Of a DNA stretch of 64,000 nt, positions 32,782-42,615 are shown one piece after another. A program made the position numbers and the translations under genes. The notes under the pieces are model-generated. The model did not search any database. It was not told the origin of the DNA and was given only the letters and a program-made list of their open reading frames with translations. This stretch comes from Ketobacter sp036337295. GTDB taxonomy: Bacteria; Pseudomonadota; Gammaproteobacteria; Pseudomonadales; Ketobacteraceae. Positions within the stretch are counted from its first letter, which is position 1, and each line of letters opens with the position of its first letter. The stretch covers positions 1-64,000 of the forward strand of contig JAYZEN010000008.1 of NCBI GenBank assembly GCA_036337295.1. The letters are read 5' to 3'.

Positions 32782-35451
32782 TCAACTCACCTGATAGGTG
32801 AAATCACCCTCTTCCGTGACGCCAACATGAATTTTCGCCACCGGCTCATTACTCGCCATGTGATGCAGACATTCACTGGCCAATTCCGGCAACATGGTTT
32901 TATTCAGGATGTTCTCGATGTTACGGGCTCCGGTTTCCGATTCCTGACAACGGGCCACGATGTGCAACAACACATCTTCATCGTAACCGAACTCGGCACC
33001 GTAATGACCTTTCACCCGCTTCTCAATGCGACGCATGTTGATGGCGGCGATCTTCATCAGGTCCTCATCGTCCAATGGGTTGTACGCAATCAACGTGGTA
33101 CGGCCCAGGAACGCCGGCTTGAAGTGTTGCAGCAGGTGAGGGCGGATATTATCCAGCACCACATCTGGATCAGGGCGCTCTTCCACCTGATTGAAGATAG
33201 CCCGGATGGCGTCTTCGCCGGCGTTGGAGGTCATGATGATGATGGTGTTCTTGAAGTCGATGTCGCGGCCTTCACCGTCCTTGATGGTGCCCTTATCGAA
33301 CAGGTTGTAAAAAATATCCTGCACACCCGGATGGGCCTTTTCCATTTCATCCAACAGGATGATGGAATATGGTTTGCGCCGCGCCGCTTCGGTCAACACG
33401 CCGCCTTCTCCGTATCCCACGTATCCCGGCGGTGAACCCAGCAACATGGAAACCTTGTGCTCCTCCTTGAACTCCGACATGTTGATCACCGTCAGGTTCT
33501 GTTCACCACCGTACATGACTTCTGCCAGCGACAACGCAGTTTCGGTTTTACCCACACCGCTGGTGCCCACAAACAGGAACACGCCCACCGGCTTGCGGGG
33601 GTCGGTCAAACCGGCGCGGGAGGTGCGCACCGCTTTCGCTACCGCCTCCAAGGCGTGAGGTTGACCGATGACGCGTTCTTCCAGGCGATCTTTCAGATTC
33701 AGCACTGCATTGATTTCGTCGCTGACCATTTTGCCCACGGGAATGCCGGTCCAGTTGGCCACCACTTCCGCCACCGCCTGTTCATCCACCGATGCCTGCA
33801 TCAACGGTTCAGTGCCCTGCACTTCTGCCAGTTGTTCGGAGAGTTCCTTGAGTTTGGCTTTCAGATCCGCCAGCTGTCCGTCGTCCAGGGTGCGTTCCTC
33901 ACCCCCCTGGGTACGCAAAAAGTCGTCTTCGATCTGATCCCGCACTTCGCGGATCTGCTGGATCATTTCTTTTTCTTTCTCCCATTGGGCTTCCAGTTGT
34001 TCCAGATCCTGGGCGGACTGTTCCTTGCTGGCTTTCAATGCTGCGATGCGATCATCATGCACGCCGGTTGCGGAATTTTCCTTTTCCAGATTGGCAATGT
34101 TGGACGCATCCTGACGGATCTTGCGCCGGCAATCTTCAATGGTTGACGGGGTGGCGGTCTGGCTTAATGCTACCCGGGCGCAGGCGGTATCCAGCAGGCT
34201 CACCGATTTGTCCGGCAGTTGACGCCCGGGAATGTAACGGCCGGACAATTTTACGGAGGCTTCAATAGCCTCATCCAGAATCCGCACTTTGTGATGATCC
34301 TGCAGCATTTTGGAGATGCCGCGCATCATGTTGATGGCTTTCTCCTCATCCGGTTCTTCCACTTTCACCACCTGGAAACGGCGGGTCAGGGCCGGGTCGC
34401 GCTCAAAGTACTTTTTGTATTCCGCCCAGGTGGTGGCGGCGACCGTGCGCAATTCGCCGCGCGCCAGTGCCGGTTTCAACAGGTTGGCGGCATCGCCTTG
34501 GCCTTCTTTACCACCAGCACCGATCAGGGTATGGGCCTCGTCGATGAACATGATGATGGGTTTGGGGCTGGACTTCACTTCCTCGATAACGGACTTGAGG
34601 CGGTTTTCAAATTCCCCTTTGACACTGGCACCGGCCTGCAACAAACCCAGATCCAGCGTGTGTACATCCACGCCTTTCAGCGGTTCCGGTACGTCGTCAT
34701 TGGCGATGCGCAGGGCAAAGCCTTCCACCACGGCGGTTTTACCGACCCCGGCTTCCCCGGTGAGGATCGGGTTGTTCTGGCGGCGGCGGGTCAGAATATC
34801 GATACACTGGCGGATCTCATCATCCCGGCCCAACACCGGATCGATGCCACCCTGACGGGCTTTTTCTGTGAGGTTGATGGTGTATTTGTCCAGCGCCGGG
34901 GTTTTGGTGGGGCGCACTGGCGCATCGGCGCCCACCCCTTCGGTACCGGAACCGGAGGGCGCGCCACTGGACGATTCCCCGGTGGTGCCGATGATCGCTT
35001 TGGCCGTTTCACGCAGGGATTCCGGCGCCATGTTTTTAAATTCCGGTGCAGAATCCAATAACGCGCGGCGCGACTGATCATCCAACATCAACGCCGCCAG
35101 CAGGTGACCGCTGGTAATCATGCCGTGGCCGAAATCCACCGAGCTGATCATCCAGGCATTCTTACTGGCTTCCACAATGGCCGGGGACAACGCCGCCGGG
35201 CGGGAACTGCCGGATTTGAATTTTTCCACCGTGTTGGTGAGCTGTTTGTTCAGATGACTGATGTCCAGGCCGTGTTTTTCCAGCAGGGTATTGAAGTCAC
35301 TGTCCACCGTCTCCAACAACTTCAGTATCCAGTGCTCCACTTCCACATTGTAGTGGCTGCGGCCGATGCAAAGTCCGGCAGCACCTTCCAGGCTGTCGCG
35401 CATAACGGGGGACATTTTGTCCACCAGGGATTTGAGGTTCACGTTAATCAT
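32782..35451 (-). CDS. tssH: TssH (ClpV) T6SS AAA+ disaggregase
   Basis: This 889-residue protein unfolds the contracted TssB/TssC sheath for reuse. It has the Clp N-terminal repeat (residues 1-150). The first AAA domain has Walker A 'GEAGVGKTAV' and 'IIMFIDEAHTLIGAGG', followed by the middle coiled-coil region (about 430-540). The second AAA domain has 'GTSGVGKTETALSLAEVMYGG' and 'ILLDEMEKAHP'. A short Gly/Ser/Pro linker sits between the N domain and the first ATPase, as in ClpV. The gene is in line with tssB to tssG on the same strand. Confidence 0.95.
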   Translation of the reverse strand: MINVNLKSLVDKMSPVMRDSLEGAAGLCIGRSHYNVEVEHWILKLLETVDSDFNTLLEKHGLDISHLNKQLTNTVEKFKSGSSRPAALSPAIVEASKNAWMISSVDFGHGMITSGHLLAALMLDDQSRRALLDSAPEFKNMAPESLRETAKAIIGTTGESSSGAPSGSGTEGVGADAPVRPTKTPALDKYTINLTEKARQGGIDPVLGRDDEIRQCIDILTRRRQNNPILTGEAGVGKTAVVEGFALRIANDDVPEPLKGVDVHTLDLGLLQAGASVKGEFENRLKSVIEEVKSSPKPIIMFIDEAHTLIGAGGKEGQGDAANLLKPALARGELRTVAATTWAEYKKYFERDPALTRRFQVVKVEEPDEEKAINMMRGISKMLQDHHKVRILDEAIEASVKLSGRYIPGRQLPDKSVSLLDTACARVALSQTATPSTIEDCRRKIRQDASNIANLEKENSATGVHDDRIAALKASKEQSAQDLEQLEAQWEKEKEMIQQIREVRDQIEDDFLRTQGGEERTLDDGQLADLKAKLKELSEQLAEVQGTEPLMQASVDEQAVAEVVANWTGIPVGKMVSDEINAVLNLKDRLEERVIGQPHALEAVAKAVRTSRAGLTDPRKPVGVFLFVGTSGVGKTETALSLAEVMYGGEQNLTVINMSEFKEEHKVSMLLGSPPGYVGYGEGGVLTEAARRKPYSIILLDEMEKAHPGVQDIFYNLFDKGTIKDGEGRDIDFKNTIIIMTSNAGEDAIRAIFNQVEERPDPDVVLDNIRPHLLQHFKPAFLGRTTLIAYNPLDDEDLMKIAAINMRRIEKRVKGHYGAEFGYDEDVLLHIVARCQESETGARNIENILNKTMLPELASECLHHMASNEPVAKIHVGVTEEGDFTYQVS

Positions 35452-35496
35452 GTTGAGCTTCCCTGTATTTATAAATGGTTATTTATGGTTAAAGGA

Positions 35497-36636
35497 TTAT
35501 TCACTCACCCGAATTCGGATCAGTCGGTTCTGGTCTTGTTCCTGTTGACTTTGCATACCCAGGCCGCTGTTCCAGCCCAGCATCAGCTCTCCCCCTTCGA
35601 TGGCGCGACCGTTGATCTGTGCCACCTGTCCCAATCCGACACGGGGTAAATCTTTTTGTCGGATACTGATTTCGATATCAAAATCGAACTCGGTGCCGGC
35701 CATAAAACGCACCAGCGCTTTCATTGCTTTCATCTTGGCACTGCCCGGGGCAATGCCGACAAACTGGCTGTAACTCAGTTGTTCGATACGAATACGGAAC
35801 TTGCTTTGGATATCCCAGCATTGTCGACCCAGGATCACGTTCTCGCCCAGGTAGTTGTTCTGCCCCAGGGGCACACCCAAGCCCGGTAACCGGCTCTGCA
35901 TGTCCTCCGGTAACGGCTGCCACTTGCCGACAAACTGTTCCACATCCACCGGCAGTTCAAAATAGTGCTGGAGAATGCGGGCCATGGTGGGGGCCGAAGG
36001 CACCCCCTTGCCCAGCTGACCGGCAAATCCCAACAGCGCGTCATCGGGAATCGGCAGTCGCTCCTGCAGTTTTTCCGTTCCCAGCCCCACGAAGGACGCC
36101 AACATGTGACTGAAAATATCGTTGCGGTTGCGGCCTTCCCGATGGGCCCGTTCATACACCACCGGTAGCCGGTATTTGTGCCAGGCCTGGTAGTACAGCG
36201 AGGTGCTGCGGTGATTGAGCACGTCCAGAAAGTTCGCCAGGGAGCGGTCTTTCTGCCGCAAACGCTTAATCACCAGCTCACTGATGTGGTAAGGCATTAC
36301 CCCATTGCTGCCGAACAATCCAAAGCTGTTCACCAGCATCTGCCATTGTTTCTGCGGGGCCTCTTCGTCGTCCAATTCCAGGGTTTGGGTGATCTCCACC
36401 CGATCCACATCGGCGCCACGAAACGCCAGGCTGGCCTGGGCGCGAAAGCGCACGCTTTCCCGGTTGGGCGGAGCGCCTTTGGCAACCGGCACCCGCGCAA
36501 ATTTCTGGCCACCACCCGCACTGATCCGGGCCGCCATCTCCAGCAGCCGTACCGCCTGAAAAAACTCAAAGCGGTAGGGCTCTTCCTCGAGTTGCCGGGT
36601 TACAGCAAGGCTTTTTCGCCGGCGCGCGGAGGCCAT
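35497..36636 (-). CDS. tssG: TssG (ImpH/VasB) baseplate protein
   Basis: This 379-residue protein is the T6SS wedge component that pairs with TssF. 'EPYRFEFFQAVRLLEMAA' near the N terminus, 'ESVRFRAQASLAFRGADVD', 'SFGLFGSNGVMPYHISELVI' and the central 'LLGFAGQLGKGVPSAPTMARIL' follow the family order. It overlaps the end of tssF by 37 bases, which suggests translational coupling and equimolar production. Confidence 0.93.
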   Translation of the reverse strand: MASARRRKSLAVTRQLEEEPYRFEFFQAVRLLEMAARISAGGGQKFARVPVAKGAPPNRESVRFRAQASLAFRGADVDRVEITQTLELDDEEAPQKQWQMLVNSFGLFGSNGVMPYHISELVIKRLRQKDRSLANFLDVLNHRSTSLYYQAWHKYRLPVVYERAHREGRNRNDIFSHMLASFVGLGTEKLQERLPIPDDALLGFAGQLGKGVPSAPTMARILQHYFELPVDVEQFVGKWQPLPEDMQSRLPGLGVPLGQNNYLGENVILGRQCWDIQSKFRIRIEQLSYSQFVGIAPGSAKMKAMKALVRFMAGTEFDFDIEISIRQKDLPRVGLGQVAQINGRAIEGGELMLGWNSGLGMQSQQEQDQNRLIRIRVSE

Positions 36637-38423
36637 CGCTTCATTTCTCCTTCAGAGTTGCTGATTCGGGCAATCAATCGGGTAAAGGAATTCAAACTGC
36701 AATACAACGCCAGAAACCGTTCCAACACACTGGCAAACAGATACGGTGAACCACCGGCCACCAGTCGGGGATCAAATTCCATTTCCACCTGCGTGCCGCG
36801 GCACATGGCTGTGCCCTTGCCCACTTTGATCGGGGCCATGATGGGTTTGACCTGCAAGCGGCGAATGGATTCAATCATCTTGCGGGTACTGTCCGCATCG
36901 CGGAAATCGTACAACCGCAATATCTCCTTCAATGCCTCACCTTCACCATCGCCGGTGAGGGACAGATGATTCAGATTCAAGTGCGACATCAGGCGCCAGT
37001 AGGCCCGGTTGCGCAGGGGTGGCCGCAGGGTTTGTGTCGGCGGCGTAATGCAGTGGATGGACGCCACCGGGGCGTCCCCTTCCACCATATTCAGCTTGGG
37101 TTGATTGGTGCCCGCAGGCAATCGCGCCGGCAGGTTGCGGTTAAAGCAGGTCAGCCGCAGATCCAACGTTTCGTCACTGGGCTGGTTGGGATCGAAGTTC
37201 AGGTCCACCAGACTGATGTTGATCTCCGAGGCTTCTTCATTGTGGTTTTCCCCCTCAATGACCGAAAGCCTGCGTTCGTACCAATAGGTGCCGTGGTTGC
37301 GCTCTGTGTGACGATGACGGATGCCGTAAAACGGCGTGTATTCAAACTTGTTGCCAGTACTGTTGGAGGCGTTCACCTGATCGATGGAATAAATTTCCAG
37401 GGCACCGGTGCGACGCCCGTCGGGTACAACACGGTATTCCGTTTCGGCGTGATCCAACGCAATCGGGTCCGCCACATAGGAAAACAGATTCACCGCCGGT
37501 GTACAGCCCAACACAAACACACTGGCGTTGATATAATGCTCCAACTCCCCGTCCGATTCTTTCAGATATATATACAGGTTCAGCTCATTACTGACGCCGG
37601 GGGGAAGCTTGCTCAGATCAATATCCACGAACAGAAATTTTTGCGGGAACACAAAATATTCCGTCAGCAACCGATAGCCTTCAAACGCGCTGGCGGGATA
37701 CGGCAACAGTCCTTCTGCAATGTCAAAGCCCACCGGCTTGATGATACTGGCATCGCAAAACACCGGCCTGGTATCCCCTTCACCCTTGGCCAACACCACT
37801 TTTACCGCGCCATTGAGCAGATGTTCATATAACGGATAGATGTGCTTGGGTTGGCCTCGCAGATAGAAACGCACCCGCCCCGGTTGCAACTCTGCGATGT
37901 TCAGGGCCGACGACAGGGTCTTTAAGGCAATTTTCAGCACACCATCGGCGCCGCCCACCTGATCGGCTCCCGGCGCGATAAACGGACGCGCCAGCAGTTG
38001 GGCCGATTCCACTTTGAAGGGTTGAATATCCACCGGATAACAGGTCCTGAAGCGACAGGTTTCACCCCCAAAGCTGTTGGTGTCCAACTCGGTTTTTGGC
38101 GCCACCCGGGTACATTCATCCAGCGCTTCTGCGGACTGGAACTGCACGATGGTCATGGAAGGAATGGGCCGTTGATAATGAGGGTACATCACCCCCATCA
38201 CACCATCGGTCATCTCCGGAAAATCGTCGTTCAGCTTATCCTGGATGCGGGCATTCAACAGTGCCACACCATCCAGCAGACGTTCTACAAAAGGGTCTTC
38301 CGGGCGATCGTCGGAAATGCGCAGGCGGTTGCCAATTTTGGGATGGCGTTGGGCAAACTCCGACATGGCCTTTTGCACAAAGGCCAACTCCTTTTCGTAG
38401 TGTTTGAGCAACTCATCACTCAT
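36600..38423 (-). CDS. tssF: TssF (ImpG/VasA) baseplate protein
   Basis: The 607-residue protein begins 'DELLKHYEKELAFVQKAMSE' and includes 'FAQRHPKIGNRLRISDDRPE', 'EDPFVERLLDGVALLNARIQ' and 'MTDGVMGVMYPHYQRPIPSM', all standard in TssF. The C-terminal 'GGSPYLFASVLERFLALY' is also typical. It forms the baseplate wedge with TssE, TssG and TssK. Its ATG directly follows the tssE stop (TAAATG). Confidence 0.94.
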   Translation of the reverse strand: MSDELLKHYEKELAFVQKAMSEFAQRHPKIGNRLRISDDRPEDPFVERLLDGVALLNARIQDKLNDDFPEMTDGVMGVMYPHYQRPIPSMTIVQFQSAEALDECTRVAPKTELDTNSFGGETCRFRTCYPVDIQPFKVESAQLLARPFIAPGADQVGGADGVLKIALKTLSSALNIAELQPGRVRFYLRGQPKHIYPLYEHLLNGAVKVVLAKGEGDTRPVFCDASIIKPVGFDIAEGLLPYPASAFEGYRLLTEYFVFPQKFLFVDIDLSKLPPGVSNELNLYIYLKESDGELEHYINASVFVLGCTPAVNLFSYVADPIALDHAETEYRVVPDGRRTGALEIYSIDQVNASNSTGNKFEYTPFYGIRHRHTERNHGTYWYERRLSVIEGENHNEEASEINISLVDLNFDPNQPSDETLDLRLTCFNRNLPARLPAGTNQPKLNMVEGDAPVASIHCITPPTQTLRPPLRNRAYWRLMSHLNLNHLSLTGDGEGEALKEILRLYDFRDADSTRKMIESIRRLQVKPIMAPIKVGKGTAMCRGTQVEMEFDPRLVAGGSPYLFASVLERFLALYCSLNSFTRLIARISNSEGEMKRWPPRAGEKALL

Positions 38424-38909
38424 TTATTTGGTCTCCGCCACGGTGACGGATCGAGTCACCGGATTTAATGCTGAATCGAACACAATCACTTCTTCCGCGC
38501 TCAAGGCATGCAGGGTCGCTTCCACCCGAAAGCGGATGCTCGGATCTTCCGGGTCCACCGACGACTGGGTCTGCACCTTGGCACTGCGAATACGGGGTTC
38601 GTAATTGGCAATGGTCCGTTCTACGGTACGACAGAACTCCAGGCGTGCTTTCTGGGAACTGAGGTTCAGGGTGGCCGCATCCGGCAGCCCGTAGTTATGC
38701 AATGCCGCCTGAATGTGGTGGAGCGACTCCGGTGGTGGAATGCAGCACTGACGGGTGTTGAACAGTTCTTCCAGATCCCGCCGCACACTTTCTTTCAGCT
38801 GATGGATCAACAGGTGCTGGGCCCGTTCGCTCTCGGTGTTTTCCTGGGGATTGTCATCCAGCAATCGGTCCAGCAAGGGTACTACCAGTTTTTGTTCCTG
38901 ATCGATCAT
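38424..38909 (-). CDS. tssE: TssE (gp25-like) baseplate protein
   Basis: The ATG at 38909, behind GGGGGTAG, gives 161 residues; the longer frame upstream reads into tssC2 and is not used. 'LVVPLLDRLLDDNP' at the N terminus, 'VRRDLEELFNTRQC', 'LHNYGLPDAATLNL' and 'RTVERTIANYEPRI' are the gp25-type lysozyme-like fold elements. It is the sheath-proximal wedge component. It starts 11 bases after the tssC2 stop. Confidence 0.92.
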   Translation of the reverse strand: MIDQEQKLVVPLLDRLLDDNPQENTESERAQHLLIHQLKESVRRDLEELFNTRQCCIPPPESLHHIQAALHNYGLPDAATLNLSSQKARLEFCRTVERTIANYEPRIRSAKVQTQSSVDPEDPSIRFRVEATLHALSAEEVIVFDSALNPVTRSVTVAETK

Positions 38910-38920
38910 GACGCTACCCC

Positions 38921-40396
38921 CTAACCCCTGGAACCGATACCGGCCTGGGACAGCTCGGTGGTGAGTTTGAGTTCCGACACCAGGTTTTCGGCAATGTAGT
39001 GCGGTTTGAGGAAGATCACACAGGTAAATTGCCCCGGCATACCAGGCATTTCCTTCACCTGCAGGCGCACATCCCGCAATGGATATTTGGCCCGCATTTC
39101 CCAACTCAAATCATCCCGCCCGGTGGTGTAGCGGTTCAACCATTTGGTGAGCATGTCTTCGATTTCTTTTTCGGTGGTGTAGGACCCCACCTTGTCGCGA
39201 ATCATCACTTTCAGATAATGGGCAAAGCGCGAGGCACACAACACCTGTTGCAACATGGCACTGATGCGGGCGTTGGCGGTAGCACTTTTGCTGTCGAACT
39301 TTTTCGGCATGTGCACGGACGGATTGCTGTGAAACGCCGCCAGAGGGACTCCGTAGCACTGACACAACGCCATCAGGCCCAGCTCGCTGAACTCGCGCTC
39401 GATGGAGTCAGTGATCACCACATCGGTGAGGATATGATAGGCGCCGGTGCCGTCGGGAATGGGCAATGCATCGTACCCGGTCACCACCCCCCCGGCCAAC
39501 TGGCCACGGGGCACCCCGCGAATCTGGGCGAACCAACCGATCTCGCCGTATTCACGAATGATGACACTGGCAAAGGCAAACGCCGCATTACCCCACAGAT
39601 AATGTTGCGGCCGCTCGCAGCGCTCCTTAAACGGCAGTTCCCCGGCCACGCTTTGATGGGGCTTGCGCAGGATGATCCGTGGCAGGGTAATGGACACAAA
39701 GCGGGCGTCCTCCTGCTGACGGAAAGCACGCCATTTAATGTATTCCTGTTGTTGGAAAATGGCCTGGAAATTCAGGTGGCTGCCCAGGGTCTGATAATCG
39801 TCCAAACCGAACAATTGCGGCGCCGCTCCGCAAATGAAAGGCGCAAAGGACGCGGCGGCAATTTGCGCCACCCCCTGCAACACTTCCAGGTCGTTGTACT
39901 TGTGGCCCTTGTACGGGCGATGGCTCACGTAGTAATCCCCGATCAGCAAGCCATAGGGCTCGCCACCGGGGGTACCGAATTCGTCGTTGTAGATACGCTG
40001 GAACAATTGGCTCTGATCGAAATCCTGGGCGCGGGTGATGTCCCTGCACACTTCCGCCCAACTGATGTTGAGCAGTTTGAGTTTGATCTCGGGATAGGGA
40101 TAACTTTCATCGCACAGCTTTTTCAGACTGCGCCAGGCCGATTCCAGTTGTTGGAACTTTGTATGATGGAGGATTGCATTGACCTGCTCCTCAATCATCT
40201 CATCAATCAGGGCCACCTGCTGGGCCAGAAACGGTTGCACCGACCAGCCGGCCGTATTGGCACTGAAATTCTGCACCCAGGTTTTGAATCCCTCTTCATC
40301 AGAGTCGGCCTGCAAAAACGCCTGCAACGGATTAGTCCCGTCGCCGGAGGCGGACTGGGTCGCGTTGAGCAGTTCTGCTAGATCAATATTGGCCAT
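38921..40396 (-). CDS. Second TssC-type sheath subunit
   Basis: The ATG at 40396 gives 491 residues; the frame upstream to 40447 begins with TTG and is unlikely. It has the TssC landmarks 'QLESAWRSLKKLCD', 'FGTPGGEPYGLLIGDY', 'FFICGAAPQLFGLDDY'-like and 'EYIKWRAFRQQEDARFV'. It also has the C-terminal 'ISAMLQQVLCASRFAHYLKV' and 'PGMPGQFTCVIFLKPHY'. It is clearly a paralogue of the tssC upstream, diverged over its length. Several T6SSs of the imp type carry a second such gene (impD). It may be a cap-proximal or alternate sheath subunit. No strong ribosome site is seen. Confidence 0.87.
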   Translation of the reverse strand: MANIDLAELLNATQSASGDGTNPLQAFLQADSDEEGFKTWVQNFSANTAGWSVQPFLAQQVALIDEMIEEQVNAILHHTKFQQLESAWRSLKKLCDESYPYPEIKLKLLNISWAEVCRDITRAQDFDQSQLFQRIYNDEFGTPGGEPYGLLIGDYYVSHRPYKGHKYNDLEVLQGVAQIAAASFAPFICGAAPQLFGLDDYQTLGSHLNFQAIFQQQEYIKWRAFRQQEDARFVSITLPRIILRKPHQSVAGELPFKERCERPQHYLWGNAAFAFASVIIREYGEIGWFAQIRGVPRGQLAGGVVTGYDALPIPDGTGAYHILTDVVITDSIEREFSELGLMALCQCYGVPLAAFHSNPSVHMPKKFDSKSATANARISAMLQQVLCASRFAHYLKVMIRDKVGSYTTEKEIEDMLTKWLNRYTTGRDDLSWEMRAKYPLRDVRLQVKEMPGMPGQFTCVIFLKPHYIAENLVSELKLTTELSQAGIGSRG

Positions 40397-40476
40397 GACA
40401 TTGGATTCAGCGTGATTGGGGCAGGAAAACAATCGGCGTGGCTGCAATCAACCACGCCGACCCGATGCTGCGGAAA

Positions 40477-41967
40477 TTAACCCGCTTTCGGAATACTGGC
40501 CACCATACGGAGGGAAGTGGTCAGTTCTTCCATCTGCAGCCAGGGGCGCAGATAGGCAACGGCGTTGTAGGAACCCGGGGCTCCAGGAGTTTCTTTCACC
40601 TCAATGCGTGCTTCCGCCAACGGGAACTTGGCTTTCATCTCTGCACTGGCATCGGGGTTGCTGTTGGTGTACTGGGCAATCCAGCGATTCAGCCACTGCT
40701 CACAGTCTTTGGCTTCCATGAAGGAACCGATCTTGTCGCGGGCCATGACTTTCAGGTAATGGGCGATGCGGCCGGTGGCCATCATGTAAGGCAGACGGGC
40801 AGAAATAGCGGCATTGGCCGTGGCATCCGGATCGTCGTACATTTTTGGCTTCTGGGTAGTCTGGGCACCGAAGAACACAGAGTAGTCGGTGTTCTTGTAG
40901 TGACACAGCGGCAGGAAGCCCTGGTTACTGAGTTCCGCTTCACGCCGATCGGTGATGCCGATTTCGGTGGGACATTTCTGGTCCACGTCGCCGTCATCGC
41001 TCTTGAACAGGTGTGAAGGCAGACCTTCCACTTTACCGCCGCCTTCGGCACCGCGAATGGCCGTACACCAGCCGGTTTCCGCAAACGCTTTGGTCAGGGT
41101 GGTGCCCATGACATAGGCTGCATTCATCCAGGTGTAATCGCCGTGATCCACCGCCTTGTGCATGCCGGACTCATCCCCTTCGAACTCTTCATAATTGAAT
41201 TCTTCCACCGGCTTGGTGTTGGCACCATAGGGCAGACGGGACAGGACACGGGGCATAACCAGGTTCACGAAACGGGAATCTTCGCTGTCGCGGAAGCTGC
41301 GCCATTTAATGTATTCCTGGGAAGCGAAAATACCGGACAGATCACGGGGCGTGGACAGTTCAGTGAAATCGTCGAAGCCGAACATCTGGGCACCGGCGGC
41401 GCTGATGAACGGGCAGAAACCGGCAGCCGCCACATTGGACATGTTGGACAGCAGATCGATATCTTCAGGATGATTGGTAAATTCATAATCGCCGATCAGG
41501 GCGCCATAGGGCTCGCCACCGGCAGTACCGAATTCCGCTTCGTAGATTTTCTTGAATATCTGGCTCTGGTCGAACTCCACCGCCTTATCCAGATCCTTGA
41601 ACAACTCGCGCTTGCCGATGTTCAGCATACGGATTTTCATACCGGTGCCGGTTTCGCTGTTCATCACCAGGTGATGCAGACCCCGCCAGGACCCTTCCAC
41701 TTTCTGCAGCTTGTCATGATGCATGATGGCGGCCAGTTGCTTGGACATGGCTGCATCGATAGCCGCAATCGCGTTGGTGATGGTTTTGGTCAGGTTGCGG
41801 TCCCAGGTTACGGTTCCGTCCAGCACTTGCTTGGTCAGGTTGGCCAGCAGGTCCTGGGCTTCATCACGCTCGGTTTGTTTGGTGGCACCAATGGCCATTT
41901 CCAACAGGCTGACCGAGCCTTCGGCGGCTTCTGCTCCGCCTTCGGTTTGAGTTTCTTGTTCGGCCAT
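40477..41967 (-). CDS. tssC: TssC (VipB) T6SS sheath large subunit
   Basis: This 496-residue protein is the main sheath subunit that interlocks with TssB. 'KVEGSWRGLHHLVMNSETG', 'FGTAGGEPYGALIGDYEF', 'PFISAAGAQMFGFDDFTEL', 'EYIKWRSFRDSEDSRFV' and 'LPYGANTKPVEEFNYEEF' are textbook. So is the C-terminal 'YMMATGRIAHYLKVMARDKIG'. Its ATG overlaps the tssB stop (TAATG), giving coupled translation. The second TssC-like gene follows 80 bases later. Confidence 0.95.
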   Translation of the reverse strand: MAEQETQTEGGAEAAEGSVSLLEMAIGATKQTERDEAQDLLANLTKQVLDGTVTWDRNLTKTITNAIAAIDAAMSKQLAAIMHHDKLQKVEGSWRGLHHLVMNSETGTGMKIRMLNIGKRELFKDLDKAVEFDQSQIFKKIYEAEFGTAGGEPYGALIGDYEFTNHPEDIDLLSNMSNVAAAGFCPFISAAGAQMFGFDDFTELSTPRDLSGIFASQEYIKWRSFRDSEDSRFVNLVMPRVLSRLPYGANTKPVEEFNYEEFEGDESGMHKAVDHGDYTWMNAAYVMGTTLTKAFAETGWCTAIRGAEGGGKVEGLPSHLFKSDDGDVDQKCPTEIGITDRREAELSNQGFLPLCHYKNTDYSVFFGAQTTQKPKMYDDPDATANAAISARLPYMMATGRIAHYLKVMARDKIGSFMEAKDCEQWLNRWIAQYTNSNPDASAEMKAKFPLAEARIEVKETPGAPGSYNAVAYLRPWLQMEELTTSLRMVASIPKAG

Positions 41968-42485
41968 TATTCATCTCCCCCTTCTTTTTTATCCAGGCCC
42001 AATTCCTGAGAAATGGAGGCCACTTTGTCGGTGTTTTGCAGAATGTCTTCCAGAATGCCTTCCAGCGCCTCAGAGCGGTCTGCCTTGCTCATCAGATCAC
42101 GCAATTTGTTGCGGGCTTCCAGCAATTGTTTCAGCGGTTCAACCTGATTGACGATAGCCGTGGGATCGAAGTCATCCATGCTCTTGAAGGAAAGATCCAC
42201 CGCCATTTCAGAATCATCACCCGCCAGGGTGTTTTCGACTTTCATGGATACCGTTGGATTGACGTTGCCCATGACCTGGTTGAAGTTGTCCCGATCGATG
42301 TTGACGAACTTGCGCTCTTTCAGGGACTTTTTGTTTTCGGTGTTATCGCCGGAGTAGTCACCCATCACGCCCATCACGAAGGGCAGTTCCTTGACCTGTT
42401 CCGCGCCGCCGGTTTCGACGTCATAAGTAATGTGTACGCGCGGCTTGCGGACGCGCTTGAGTTTATCGTGAATGCTATCTGCCAT
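41967..42485 (-). CDS. tssB: TssB (VipA) T6SS sheath small subunit
   Basis: The 172-residue protein shows 'RKPRVHITYDVETGGAEQVKEL', 'PFVMGVMGDYSGD', 'KFVNIDRDNFNQVMGNVNPT' and 'SMDDFDPTAIVNQVEPLKQLLEARNKLRDL', the classical TssB order. It ends with 'LGLDKKEGGDE'. It starts the tssB-C-C2-E-F-G-H block, and a sigma54-like promoter lies about 60 bases upstream. The stop shares bases with the tssC start. Confidence 0.95.
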   Translation of the reverse strand: MADSIHDKLKRVRKPRVHITYDVETGGAEQVKELPFVMGVMGDYSGDNTENKKSLKERKFVNIDRDNFNQVMGNVNPTVSMKVENTLAGDDSEMAVDLSFKSMDDFDPTAIVNQVEPLKQLLEARNKLRDLMSKADRSEALEGILEDILQNTDKVASISQELGLDKKEGGDE

Positions 42486-42544
42486 GGGTGGTTCCTCCGT
42501 TAGAATTCATTGGTTTTATTTGTCGTGTATTCGCCAGGGTAGTA

Positions 42545-42560
42545 GGCATGTTCCGTTCCA
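42545..42560 (-). promoter_or_regulatory. Sigma54-type -24/-12 promoter candidate upstream of tssB
   Basis: On the - strand the sequence TGGAACG-GAAC-ATGCC matches the sigma54 consensus TGGCACG-N4-TTGCA with GG and GC at exactly the right spacing and three mismatches. It points toward tssB, whose ATG is about 60 bases further on. The FHA-sigma54 activator in this window could drive it. Chance occurrence cannot be excluded. Confidence 0.5.
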
Positions 42561-42615
42561 GTTTCTGAAGCATTTCCCTATGTTGTTACTATTTCACGTT
42601 TTTATGTGACCGCGA

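Noticed and set aside
38999..40381. 460-codon + strand frame opposite tssC2
   Set aside because: Antisense shadow; tssC2 is strongly supported on the - strand.
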